Source: Edaphobacter sp. | GTDB taxonomy: Bacteria > Acidobacteriota > Terriglobia > Terriglobales > Acidobacteriaceae | Direction of reading: 5' to 3' | Length of the DNA: 64,000 nucleotides | Assembly: GCA_025462645.1 (NCBI GenBank) | Contig: JAOAPB010000064.1 | Coordinates: 62,001-126,000 of the forward strand | In this document: positions 34,557 to 42,834 of the stretch, in pieces | Numbering within the stretch: position 1 is the stretch's first letter | Layout of the letters: each line of letters begins with the position of its first letter | Made by a program: the position numbers and the translations under genes | The notes under the pieces: model-generated | What the model was told of the DNA's origin: nothing | The model's input: only the letters and a program-made list of their open reading frames with translations | The model's database searches: none

Positions 34557-35446
34557 GAGAGACTACCTTCCCATTCGTTGCTCCTGCTATCGCGGATGAT
34601 CAGATCGCGGTTCCCGCAAGATGGGCACGCGCTCCATCGGCGCACCCAGCCAGTGCGACGGTCAGGAGAGAATTGCCTGTGGCACTGGCCACACTCCGCC
34701 CGCGTGCAGATGGGAAATGGGATTCCCAGTACATCGTCATGCAAAGGGCACTCGACGCTGCGACTGTGCTGAATCTCCCGTAAGATGGGCGCTTGATCGA
34801 GGTCAAGATGAACGGAGAAGGCTCCCTCTGCGCTTTTCATGGCGGAGACAGCGAGCTCTACCTGAAGGCCGGCAACGATCGAGGCCATGGTGGGCGTACT
34901 CGTCCACGTGCCTTCCTCGCCCTGTTCGCGGGCCCAGCAGGCATGCACATCTGACTCCCATGCGTTGAGGAGCGCCGCCCGCCGTTTGCCGCTGAGCAAG
35001 CAGGCAAAGCAGGCCGCCGAATGAACACCTGGAAACCACGACACGCGACCTACGCGGGTGCTCGTGCCACCTAGGCCGGCGTCGCAGACCGGCAGTTTGT
35101 ACCGCGCAGCTAGTGCAGCAATCTCAGTGCGCGCCAAGTCTGTGTCGACGCAGCTAAAGAGTATGTCCGCCCTCGAAAAGTGACCTGGCTCGATGTCGGC
35201 GATCTCCACGGCTGCTCCGTCCCAATGAGTCTCCGGAAACCAGGCGCGCAGGCGATTGAGAGAGCACGCAACCTTGCTTTGGCCGTCGATGGCGCCTTCG
35301 CGCAAAAGCACGGACCTCGCGATGTTCTTCTGTTCGATCACATCGGCGTCTGCCATCAGCACGGACTCACAACCCAGCAACCCAAGGTTTTTCACGACCT
35401 CGGAGCCCAGTGCGCCCATACCTGCAACCAGAACTCGGTGGAACAT
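34553..35446 (-). CDS. E1-like ThiF/MoeB-family adenylating enzyme with C-terminal zinc ribbon
   Basis: A 297-residue member of the E1/ThiF/HesA superfamily, which adenylates the C-terminus of a ubiquitin-like protein with ATP. The nucleotide-binding loop GMGALG (9-14), MADADVIEQKNIARS (with Asn41 and Arg44) and GQSKV (Lys58) are in the expected order, followed by ILFSCVDTDLART. Cys146, Cys149 and Cys170 lie around the crossover-loop region, before STPTMASIVAGLQ; one could be the thioester Cys. A C-terminal zinc ribbon has Cys252/255 and Cys274/277 where eukaryotic E1s have a ubiquitin-fold domain. It is the first gene of the leftward operon, with GGAG before its ATG. Confidence 0.85.
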   Translation of the reverse strand: MFHRVLVAGMGALGSEVVKNLGLLGCESVLMADADVIEQKNIARSVLLREGAIDGQSKVACSLNRLRAWFPETHWDGAAVEIADIEPGHFSRADILFSCVDTDLARTEIAALAARYKLPVCDAGLGGTSTRVGRVSWFPGVHSAACFACLLSGKRRAALLNAWESDVHACWAREQGEEGTWTSTPTMASIVAGLQVELAVSAMKSAEGAFSVHLDLDQAPILREIQHSRSVECPLHDDVLGIPFPICTRAECGQCHRQFSPDRRTGWVRRWSACPSCGNRDLIIRDSRSNEWEGSLS

Positions 35447-35737
35447 CAGGCACGCTCCAGCAGATGCCCCTCAGGGGAGGGGTCAAAACGTCTTCAGTAT
35501 ACAAAGCGTGCAAGTGTTTTTAAGCCGCGCAGCGCTTCAATATTCATGATCGCGTGGATGGAAGCACCGATCTAAAACATTCCAGTTAAATTGGACTAGA
35601 AAACGTAGGAATGGACACATCACACAGCCTGCAAATAGGGACAATCCCCACAGAGTGCCGACAGCACTCGTCGTCTTATCGGAAATAACCGAGGGTATTT
35701 TCCCCCACCGTGCTTTGTACGGAGTTCCCGCTTCTGC
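35447..35737. promoter_or_regulatory. Divergent intergenic region between the E1-like gene and the FHA/sheath genes
   Basis: A 291-nt region from which the ubiquitin-like operon (leftward) and the FHA-VWA-sheath operon (rightward) are divergently transcribed. It is visibly more AT-rich than the flanking genes (for example TTAAATTGGACTAGAAAAC). Promoters for both directions are expected here, but no individual -35/-10 pair can be assigned. Shared control of the two transcription units from this interval is possible. Confidence 0.45.
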
Positions 35738-36688
35738 ATGAATATTTATCAAACGCTCTATTTCATGTCGCTCGCAGGCGGTATGGCGGGACTGCTCGCA
35801 TGGGTTTCGCAGGCGCTGCTTGTTTTGCTGATACCGGCTGGCGCTCCGACGTGGCCGTCTGCGGTTATCGCTGCTGCGCTGCTGGGTGGCTTCATCGGCG
35901 GCTTTACCGTAGCCTTCGATGAGAAGTGGGCGGGCAACCGCCTGCAGGCCAGCTGGATCGCGATGGGAGCCGTCATCGGCATAGGCGCCGGAATGCTGTC
36001 GGGCGTACTCCACATGCCTCTGCGTGCCGCTCTCCCTGGCATGCTCCCTCTTGGCACCGTCCTGGGCTGGATGATGAGTGGCGCTTTGATCGGCACGGGG
36101 CTGGGTACCCGCTGGATATCGGTGAACCGAGCCCGTCTTGCGCATGGCATGGTCGGGGGAATGTGCGGAGGCTTTCTGGGCGGAATGGTGTTCGGCACAA
36201 TGAGCCAATGGCTCCCTGGAATATCTCAGGCAGTTGCCTTCGTACTCACCGGCGCAGGCATCAGCTTCGGCATTGCCTTCGCGCCTATCTTTCTTCGCGA
36301 TGGGGTGCTCCGCTTCGTCAACAGCGGCGATCCGCGGGCGATCGGCAAGCTCGGCAAGAAAGAGTGGGCGATTCAGGAAGGAGATAGCTATGTGCTCGGC
36401 AGTCACAGCGCTGATCTATCGAAGACGACCTATGGCCGGGAGGTGGATATCTATCTCCCCGATGGATCGGTCGCGCCCCGACATGCCCGCATCTATGGCA
36501 AGGACGGTCGATTCTATGTGACTCGCCACCCCGACATCATGTCGGAAGCAGGGCTGCGCCGCTTCATCCTCAAGGCGCAGAACCGTTCTATCGTCTCCTC
36601 CTACGAATTGCACGATCAGACGTTGATCATCCTCGGCCGCACGGCGCTCATGTTTGTCGCGAAGAAGGCGAGAGGCGCGCGGAGATGA
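35738..36688 (+). CDS. Polytopic membrane protein with C-terminal FHA-like domain
   Basis: A 316-residue protein with about six membrane helices in residues 1-190 (many Gly-rich, such as AVIAAALLGGFIGGFTVAF) and a cytoplasmic FHA-type domain in the last ~110 residues. The FHA signature is visible as SYVLGSHSADLS, VDIYLPDGSVAPRHARIYG and the terminal strands TLIILGRTALMFVA; Ser/Arg/His residues in SVAPRHARI match the phosphothreonine-binding loop. In other T6SSs an FHA protein couples kinase signalling to assembly. It heads the FHA-VWA-sheath operon and overlaps the VWA gene by 4 nt. It could also help replace the missing TssL/TssM anchor, but that is speculative. Confidence 0.72.
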   Translation: MNIYQTLYFMSLAGGMAGLLAWVSQALLVLLIPAGAPTWPSAVIAAALLGGFIGGFTVAFDEKWAGNRLQASWIAMGAVIGIGAGMLSGVLHMPLRAALPGMLPLGTVLGWMMSGALIGTGLGTRWISVNRARLAHGMVGGMCGGFLGGMVFGTMSQWLPGISQAVAFVLTGAGISFGIAFAPIFLRDGVLRFVNSGDPRAIGKLGKKEWAIQEGDSYVLGSHSADLSKTTYGREVDIYLPDGSVAPRHARIYGKDGRFYVTRHPDIMSEAGLRRFILKAQNRSIVSSYELHDQTLIILGRTALMFVAKKARGARR

Positions 36689-38139
36689 AGGTCTTTTTCC
36701 GCATCGCCGCAGTTGTCCTTGCCTCCATCGGGTGCCCGCAGGGGTTTGCGCAAGAACAGGCCGTCTCCCTCGACTTCCTGACCAAGCCGACTCTTATCGA
36801 GTGCGAGCCGCAGAGCGCGGAGCCATGCTTTCGGATGAAGTTCAATTTCGTCGACGCAGCCGGCAAGCCGGTGAATGTGCAGCTGCCGCCCGCTGACCAA
36901 TTGGCGTCGCATGTCGAGATTCAGATAGATGGACAGAATGTAAAGCCGTTCTATGCGGCAGCGACAGCCGGCACGCCCGATCAGGCCACGCCGCCGCAGA
37001 CTGCGCTCCTGCTCTTCGATGTAAGCGGCAGCATGCTCAAGACCGACCTGGGCGGACAATCCCGCTTCGATGCCGCGAAAGGCGCGGCGGCGGAGTATCT
37101 GAAGAACTTCTCCGATGGTCAAGACCTGGTGGCCATCGTCCCGTTTGCCAGCCGCGACGTCGAGAGCACCATTGCCGCGGCGCATTTTGTAAGCACGCGC
37201 GCCGCGGCCGAGGCGGAGCTGGACGCTTTGCCTCGGCCCGAGGCTCGTAACAATACTGCGCTGTACTCGGCCGTGCGTGCGGCAGTCGATGTGCTTCGAC
37301 AACAGCACCGCTCTGGCGCCGGACAGCCGCGCCTGCTTCTGCTGACGGACGGCGCCAACGACGTGCATCCGCAATCCGGTGACGACCAGGGGCTGCTTGC
37401 CGGTGCGGGCGGGCTCGCCACTGCGGCGGCAGCCGTGCAGCAATCCGGCTTTGACGTCCTGCCCATCGGGCTCGGCGACAGGCACTCGATCGATGAGATC
37501 ACCATGGCGCGCCTGGGAACGCGGCCACCGCTGATCACCTTGGATGTGAACGACCTTCGCAAGGCCTTTCAGCTCGTGCAGTTCTCGCAGGACGGAAGCC
37601 TGACCGTTGCCGTTCAGGCTCCGGAGAGCCTTGGGTCGCGGACGATGCTCGTCGGTCAAATTGTCCACTTCCGCGCCAAAGTCACCCTGCCCGATGGATC
37701 GGTCCGGGTGGAGAACAGGCAGGCATTGTGGGTTGCACCGCCAATCGCGACTCCCTCGTTTGAAGGGGAGGCGACAGAGATCGAACAACGCGCCTTCCTG
37801 GCGAATGCACGTCTGGATCGCGGTTCGCCCTTGCTCTTCCTGCGCCCGTTCTTTGTCTTCGCGGGCTTCGCCGCGCTACTGGCGATACTGTGGTTCGGCC
37901 CCCCCCGGCTGTTGTGGCCCGACCGCTACGACAATCGCGTGGCCCGGCCCGTACGGCCGGAGTATTGGCCCGGCGCGGAACTGCCATCGCGCAGGGAGGG
38001 CCAATCCGGATTCCGGCAGGCACCACCGGGGTTTGAGGCGGCGGCCCGTGGCGCGCGCGCGCCGATGCGAAGTCCCGGGGAGCACACGATTGTTCAAGCA
38101 GTCGCAGAGTTCGATCCAAACAAAACGCGGTTGAGTTAA
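36685..38139 (+). CDS. Membrane-anchored VWA-domain protein
   Basis: A 484-residue protein with a signal peptide (FFRIAAVVLASIGCPQGFAQ), a von Willebrand factor A domain and a C-terminal membrane helix (PFFVFAGFAALLAILWF) followed by a basic, Pro-rich cytoplasmic tail. The MIDAS site begins DVSGSM at about residue 112, with LLLLTDGAND further on, so divalent metal binding is likely. The bulk of the protein should lie in the periplasm. It is coupled to the FHA membrane protein upstream (ATGA overlap) and 13 nt before tssB, so it belongs to the secretion operon. VWA proteins are not among the conserved Tss core; a periplasmic assembly or anchoring role is an inference. Confidence 0.8.
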   Translation: MKVFFRIAAVVLASIGCPQGFAQEQAVSLDFLTKPTLIECEPQSAEPCFRMKFNFVDAAGKPVNVQLPPADQLASHVEIQIDGQNVKPFYAAATAGTPDQATPPQTALLLFDVSGSMLKTDLGGQSRFDAAKGAAAEYLKNFSDGQDLVAIVPFASRDVESTIAAAHFVSTRAAAEAELDALPRPEARNNTALYSAVRAAVDVLRQQHRSGAGQPRLLLLTDGANDVHPQSGDDQGLLAGAGGLATAAAAVQQSGFDVLPIGLGDRHSIDEITMARLGTRPPLITLDVNDLRKAFQLVQFSQDGSLTVAVQAPESLGSRTMLVGQIVHFRAKVTLPDGSVRVENRQALWVAPPIATPSFEGEATEIEQRAFLANARLDRGSPLLFLRPFFVFAGFAALLAILWFGPPRLLWPDRYDNRVARPVRPEYWPGAELPSRREGQSGFRQAPPGFEAAARGARAPMRSPGEHTIVQAVAEFDPNKTRLS

Positions 38140-38152
38140 CGGAAGGAGTTCC

Positions 38153-38653
38153 ATGCCGATCATCGAAGTGAAACGTCAGAGTGTCCGGCCCGCAGTTCGC
38201 AAGGTTCCCACGAGCACCTGCGCGGTGACAATGCCCATGACATTAGAGCAGGTGAGTCGAGAGGTTCACACCGAGAACGAAGAGCCGGAGATGGTGGAGT
38301 CGCTCCAGAATGCCTTCGAGAAATTCAACCCGCAGATGAGGTTCAAGGGAAGAGCGGGCGCGGAGGAAGCGGAGTTTCGGGCAGACCTGCACTTTCGCAG
38401 CATTAAAGACTTCGAGCCCTCCAACATCATGACTCGCCAGGAGGTTCGCGCCGAAGACGGCTCCGTGGCTTACCTAAGGAACGATCTGGCCGACCTGAAG
38501 AACAATATCGACGTGATGTACCGGCTCAAAGACCGCTGGAAGCTGCCGGCGGTGCGCCGCGCGTGGAGCAACCCGGAGCAGCGCCAGCAGATCATCGCCG
38601 CGCTGGAGCAGTTGCGGGATGAACTCGACAAAGTAGTGGAAGGGGAAAAATAA
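38153..38653 (+). CDS. tssB: TssB, T6SS contractile sheath small subunit
   Basis: A 166-residue VipA/ImpB-type sheath protein. The family signature ADLHFRSIKDFEPSNIMTRQ, which corresponds to the conserved FRSLDDFEPE segment, is unmistakable, and the length matches the family. The C-terminal helix (ALEQLRDELDKV) is where TssB contacts TssC. ATG 38153 follows GGAAGGAG with good spacing. The stop codon overlaps the tssC start by one base (TAATG), so the two sheath proteins are translationally coupled, as expected for a 1:1 heterodimer. Confidence 0.93.
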   Translation: MPIIEVKRQSVRPAVRKVPTSTCAVTMPMTLEQVSREVHTENEEPEMVESLQNAFEKFNPQMRFKGRAGAEEAEFRADLHFRSIKDFEPSNIMTRQEVRAEDGSVAYLRNDLADLKNNIDVMYRLKDRWKLPAVRRAWSNPEQRQQIIAALEQLRDELDKVVEGEK

Positions 38654-39996
38654 TGGAGACGCTCACAAAATCAACCAACCAGATTCTGGGAGATACGCCC
38701 GCGCGCGACGTGCTGGTCGAGATCTTTGCCGATCTGCATCCGGGACTGATCGACGAAGATCGCTCCATCACCTCCATCTTCACGCCGCAGAGCGCTCGCG
38801 AGTTTCTCGCCCAGCTAACCGACATCACCAAGCTCCTGAGCGAGGAGGACAGCTTCGAGGAGACGCTCGCGAAGCTGCAATCGCAGATCAACCAGGCTGA
38901 GGAGATCCGCGACGAACTGCTGGAGCAGGTCTTCGCTCAACTGCGTCCGATCGAGCGAAGCTATCGAGAGTTGCAGACTTTCTTCGAGAATACGAAGATC
39001 TACGACGGCAAGCAGAGGAAGCCGATCGAGCTGTTCATCTGGAACACGGACCCTCGCGAGATCAAGGGTGCGTACAGCATGACGGTCGCGGCGATAGAGA
39101 ACTTCTGCAAGAAGCGCAACGATAACTTCAACTTCCGAGACGACATCTGCAATCTCGTGATTCCGGGCTGGATCAGCCAATCGGTGAGGGAACGCCTGGA
39201 GAGCATCGCTAACCAATGGGGCATTCTGCTCATCACCGACATTGACGACGAGAAATCGTTCCAGAATGTCGAGCGTAACTTTCGGCCCGGCGGCAAGTAC
39301 GAATTTCTCAAGCGGCCCGAAGATCGCGCCGCCGCCGATGTCGTTGTGATGGGCTATCTGCAATTGCGCGCGAAGCACTGGTTCGAGAAGACGGTCGACA
39401 ACGGAGATGACCTCTACGGTCCTCCGTCGCTCGCCTTTGCTGGCGCCGTGGCCCGCACCGACGACAGCGCCGGCATGGCGCAGGGGCCGGTTGGCTCGCG
39501 CTTCGGCCAGGTTACCGGGCCTGAGAAGGCAAGGATCGAGCCGCTCATCAGCGAGATGGAACACATCAGCATGGAGCGCCAGCTCATCCCGGTCATCCGG
39601 GACGCCGACAACAAGCTTTGCTTCTTCGGCTGCCGAACGCTCGCCGATGACCCATACGGCGTCTACAAATTCTTTACGTCCTACCGCATCATTCGCTACA
39701 TCGAGCGCTGCTGCCGGCATTACCTGCTGCAGGTGGCCGGCCAGGTGCTCACGCGCGAGTTCATGGACGAGGCGATCGAGAAGCCGATCGCGCGCATGTT
39801 GCAGGAGCAGGTGGAAGCGGGTACGCTGCTTGACTTCAAATTAGAGATCGACCGCGATGCGAACAAGCGGATGCAGGGTATCTGCGACCTGAAGCTTGAG
39901 GTGATGCCGACAGGGCCGGGCGAGAGCTTCCGGCTCAAGATCGATACGCCAGAGTTCACTCCTGAGGGATCAAAGCGGGAGTCCGTGGGCCGATAG
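38653..39996 (+). CDS. tssC: TssC, T6SS contractile sheath large subunit
   Basis: A 447-residue VipB/ImpC-type sheath protein. The recognisable middle and C-terminal segments include ADVVVMGYLQLRAKHWFEKT, SRFGQVTGPEKARIEPLISE and the conserved C-terminal core ending FRLKIDTPEFTPEG. It is a little shorter than many proteobacterial TssC proteins (about 490 residues) and lacks their usual N-terminal wording, so it is a diverged branch. It polymerises with TssB into the sheath whose contraction drives the Hcp tube. It overlaps tssB by one base. Confidence 0.9.
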   Translation: METLTKSTNQILGDTPARDVLVEIFADLHPGLIDEDRSITSIFTPQSAREFLAQLTDITKLLSEEDSFEETLAKLQSQINQAEEIRDELLEQVFAQLRPIERSYRELQTFFENTKIYDGKQRKPIELFIWNTDPREIKGAYSMTVAAIENFCKKRNDNFNFRDDICNLVIPGWISQSVRERLESIANQWGILLITDIDDEKSFQNVERNFRPGGKYEFLKRPEDRAAADVVVMGYLQLRAKHWFEKTVDNGDDLYGPPSLAFAGAVARTDDSAGMAQGPVGSRFGQVTGPEKARIEPLISEMEHISMERQLIPVIRDADNKLCFFGCRTLADDPYGVYKFFTSYRIIRYIERCCRHYLLQVAGQVLTREFMDEAIEKPIARMLQEQVEAGTLLDFKLEIDRDANKRMQGICDLKLEVMPTGPGESFRLKIDTPEFTPEGSKRESVGR

Positions 39997-40132
39997 TGTG
40001 CAGAAGCTAAGCGCTGAGGAGGCGAGGGATGTGGGTGACCGTATCCTTGGCGCTCTTCGGCGATTGCTGCACAGGCGGCCTAAAGTTCAACCGATAACAC
40101 CAAAACCAAAAGAAGAAGCGAGGGCTGTTCAC

Positions 40133-40591
40133 ATGTCGAGTCCATTACGCAGCACCGTTACGGTAGACGGAAACAAGTTCGACGCACTGGCTAGCACGGT
40201 GCGTTTTGCCACCTTGAAAGATCGCGCTGGAATGCCTGAGATGGGCACACTCTCCACCGCGATCAAAATCTATGTTGACTTCCACGATGATATGAACGTG
40301 CCGTACGGCACGTTGCAGCGGCTCTTCGATCTGGCGCATGTGGTAAGCCGCGACAAGATCGTCGACATGAAGATCGAGTATTGGAAGGATGACGCCAAAA
40401 AGGACGCTCTGTGCAGCTATAAGTTCAAAGGCTGGATCAGTCGCTTTGAGACGGGGAATCCTCTGCCGTCCTCGACTCCAGACGGGAACCAGGATCTGAG
40501 CAGCCACTCAACGGTAAATCACCTGTTGACACTCGAGCTTGAGCCGGCGATGAATCAGCAGAACTTCAAAGACATCACGATGGGGAACTAG
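40133..40591 (+). CDS. Hcp (TssD)-like T6SS tube protein
   Basis: A 152-residue Hcp-type protein, expected to form hexameric rings of the inner tube. Two beta-sheets and one helix can be followed: STVTVDGNKFDALASTVRFA, TLSTAIKIYVDFHDD, then VDMKIEYWKDDAKKDALCSY and the end LLTLELEPAMNQQNFKDIT. Its size is in the usual Hcp range. ATG 40133 is used, with GAGG about 9 nt upstream. An in-frame GTG at 39998, directly after the tssC stop, would add 45 basic residues (MQKLSAEEARDVGDRIL) that look protein-like, so an extended form is possible. An 87-nt gap then precedes tssE. Confidence 0.78.
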   Translation: MSSPLRSTVTVDGNKFDALASTVRFATLKDRAGMPEMGTLSTAIKIYVDFHDDMNVPYGTLQRLFDLAHVVSRDKIVDMKIEYWKDDAKKDALCSYKFKGWISRFETGNPLPSSTPDGNQDLSSHSTVNHLLTLELEPAMNQQNFKDITMGN

Positions 40592-40678
40592 GCACAACGA
40601 GGCGGCAGCTCGTCCGCGGCGCCTACTGGTGTCGCGGGCGCGCAGGCGCAGGTCCTGCGTTCCCCTCTTTCAGGAGCC

Positions 40679-41125
40679 ATGAAGTTGATCCCAACCTATC
40701 TAGCGGACAATCTATCGAGCCCCTCGATTGCATTTCCTCTGCGGCTACAGCAGGGACTGCTGCAGAAGACCGATGAACGGGAGACCTATCTGATGCTTCT
40801 CGGGATCATGGCGCGGACACCACGAGGCTCCTGGCCAGGGCATCCGTTCTTTGGCTTTCAAGAGTTTTTCCTGGAGATCGCTAGGGAGAGTCTGTCAGAG
40901 GAGTCTCGTACGCGAATGGCAGCGGCAACCGCCGAGGAGATCAATTCGGTATTCGCCGATCTCGGACTCACACGGTATCGTGTCGATTCTTTCGTGCTCG
41001 ATCCGCTCGAAAAGGATACGCAGCCCAATCGCGCGCAGTGGGCGGGACGCGCGATGGGAGGACGGGGCGCGACCTTGATGCTGCGCGAGACAGGCAGCGA
41101 CCGTGCGACAGGATACGCCCTATGA
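40679..41125 (+). CDS. tssE: TssE, T6SS baseplate gp25-like protein
   Basis: A 148-residue protein of the gp25/TssE family, the baseplate component from which sheath polymerisation starts. The ETYLMLLGIMARTPRGSWPG segment followed by HPFFGFQEFF corresponds to the conserved gp25 core that reads LLxTxxGxRxxxPxFG. The length and the position between hcp and tssF fit. The stop overlaps the tssF start (ATGA). Sequence similarity is modest, so the call rests on motif plus order. Confidence 0.78.
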   Translation: MKLIPTYLADNLSSPSIAFPLRLQQGLLQKTDERETYLMLLGIMARTPRGSWPGHPFFGFQEFFLEIARESLSEESRTRMAAATAEEINSVFADLGLTRYRVDSFVLDPLEKDTQPNRAQWAGRAMGGRGATLMLRETGSDRATGYAL

Positions 41126-42834
41126 ACTCAAGCGCCGCAGAGATAGACCTGAAGCTCCGCGATGACTTTCGGCGGTATCTGCGGGAGTACGGCATCGAGT
41201 CGACGCTCATCGACCCTGTGCTGGCAGTGCTCTTCCGCACGCTGGCCTCGCAGATCTATGCCCTGTCCTCCGACACCGACAGGCTTCGCACTGCGCTGCT
41301 CGACGAGCTTCTGGAAGGACTCGGCTTTGAGCGCCGCTTCGCGCACCCGGCACAGTTGGTAGTGCGTTATGGTTGCCAGGCAGACTCAGCCTATGTGAGC
41401 GCGGGCACCGTTCTGAGTGGTGAGCCCGAGGGCGGGGGGCGGATGAGCTTCGCTACGGACTACGGCATCTCCGTCTCGTCCGCGCGTATCGCGGCGACGT
41501 TCGTCTACCAGTGCCCACTCGAAGGCGGCCGTCCGGGAGCCGGTCCAGGCGGAGAGCTGCGGCTATTGAGCGGCATTGAACTCCCTGCGGAGAACCTGCG
41601 CGCTGGGCCCTCATATGGTCCGGTCCCCGCGGAGTTGGGGCCACACCCGGCGATCTACATCGCGATTGAGAATCTGGGCCCCACGCATCTTTCGCGGCAC
41701 GGGATATTTTTGCAGACCAGCCCCGAGGCTACCCTGTTGGCCATGCAGTTGGAGAGCGAAAACTGGTGTCTCTCCTCGAACAATGGCCGGTTCGAGTCCG
41801 CAGGCGTGCTCCGGCCGCACAGTCTGAACGCCGGCCAGCGCCAACTGCAGTGGCTGAAGCCCGCGGACGAGGCTGTGGCAGCCCCGGGGGGCGCGGAGAT
41901 GCCTTCGCTGCCAGGAGGCTTCTGGCGAGGCAAATGCTTTGTGCTCCCATCCATGCCCGCGCAACGGCATTTTCTCTGCGACATACCGCACGGACTCGAG
42001 GCTCCGCTTCGTTCGATCTTCGAGCGTCCGGGCCTCTTCCTCCGGCCGCGCGCATGGCTGCGCATTCAGCTCGACGTCCGAGTAGAAGCACTACACAGTG
42101 CCATCTCTGCGGTCTACCTCCACGCGCAGAGCGCCTCCAACGTTGAGTGCTCGAACCAGACGGTGCGCTTCACCGAGAACGGCACCACTATCCCAGTCAG
42201 CAGAGAGACGGGCGGACGTTCTTTTCTCGTGGCGCCGCTCTCGATTGCCGGCGAGAGCGGGAAGACGTATCTTCCCGAGTTTCAACCCTCCTTCAGCCCG
42301 GGCGTGGGGAGATACCGCCTCCATCAGGGCTATCTGACGCTGATACCGGGCAAGATGCCGGACGGAGCAGATGAAGGCTACGCCAACGTGCGCCTCTGGA
42401 TGACTACGGGAGCATCGGGTAACCAGATGGGAGTTGCGCGTCTGCAGAGCTTTGCGAAAGAGCCGCCGGTACGCGGCCTCTCGGTTGAGAACATCACCGC
42501 GGCTGCGGGCGGCTCCGATGGGGAGGGCCTGCACTCGGCGCGGCGGCGGTTCTCCGAGGCACTGCTGTCGCGGCAACGCCTGCTCACACGCATCGATCTA
42601 GAAGTCTCGATTCGCTCCTTCGATCACCGCATCACGCGCATCGATGTGCATCCAATCCTTGCGCGAAGCGCGCGTGGGTTGCGCCGGTTGCACCGCATCA
42701 CGGTGATGGCGCGGCGCGACCGGTTCACCGCTCCCGAAGAAGAGGCACGCACCCTGGTCAACGACCTGCACAACTTCCTTGCGGAGCGGGTGCCCCTCGA
42801 CGTGGACGTGAACGTGGAGCTGGCATGGACATGA
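41122..42834 (+). CDS. tssF: TssF, T6SS baseplate wedge protein
   Basis: A 570-residue VasA/ImpG-type baseplate wedge protein. The N-terminal section contains YALSSDTDRLRTALLDELLE and FAHPAQLVVRYGCQ, corresponding to the FAxxxPxxA-type entry of the family, and the C-terminal part has TRIDLEVSIRSFDHRITRID. ATG 41122 overlaps the tssE stop (ATGA); a longer frame from 41038 runs inside tssE and is rejected. TssF binds two TssG copies in the wedge, and tssG follows with a 10-nt overlap. The length is within the family range (about 580-620). Confidence 0.83.
   Translation: MNSSAAEIDLKLRDDFRRYLREYGIESTLIDPVLAVLFRTLASQIYALSSDTDRLRTALLDELLEGLGFERRFAHPAQLVVRYGCQADSAYVSAGTVLSGEPEGGGRMSFATDYGISVSSARIAATFVYQCPLEGGRPGAGPGGELRLLSGIELPAENLRAGPSYGPVPAELGPHPAIYIAIENLGPTHLSRHGIFLQTSPEATLLAMQLESENWCLSSNNGRFESAGVLRPHSLNAGQRQLQWLKPADEAVAAPGGAEMPSLPGGFWRGKCFVLPSMPAQRHFLCDIPHGLEAPLRSIFERPGLFLRPRAWLRIQLDVRVEALHSAISAVYLHAQSASNVECSNQTVRFTENGTTIPVSRETGGRSFLVAPLSIAGESGKTYLPEFQPSFSPGVGRYRLHQGYLTLIPGKMPDGADEGYANVRLWMTTGASGNQMGVARLQSFAKEPPVRGLSVENITAAAGGSDGEGLHSARRRFSEALLSRQRLLTRIDLEVSIRSFDHRITRIDVHPILARSARGLRRLHRITVMARRDRFTAPEEEARTLVNDLHNFLAERVPLDVDVNVELAWT

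Noticed and set aside
32218..35446. JAB/Mpn deubiquitinase-like gene in the ubiquitin-like operon
   Set aside because: Looked for an HxH...D (JAMM) motif in the operon and flanking genes; the only metallohydrolase is a calcineurin-type phosphoesterase.
35537..36406. 289-residue open frame on the - strand over the FHA membrane gene
   Set aside because: The + strand gene has clear membrane helices and an FHA-like end; the antisense frame is Arg/His/Ala-rich and shadow-like.
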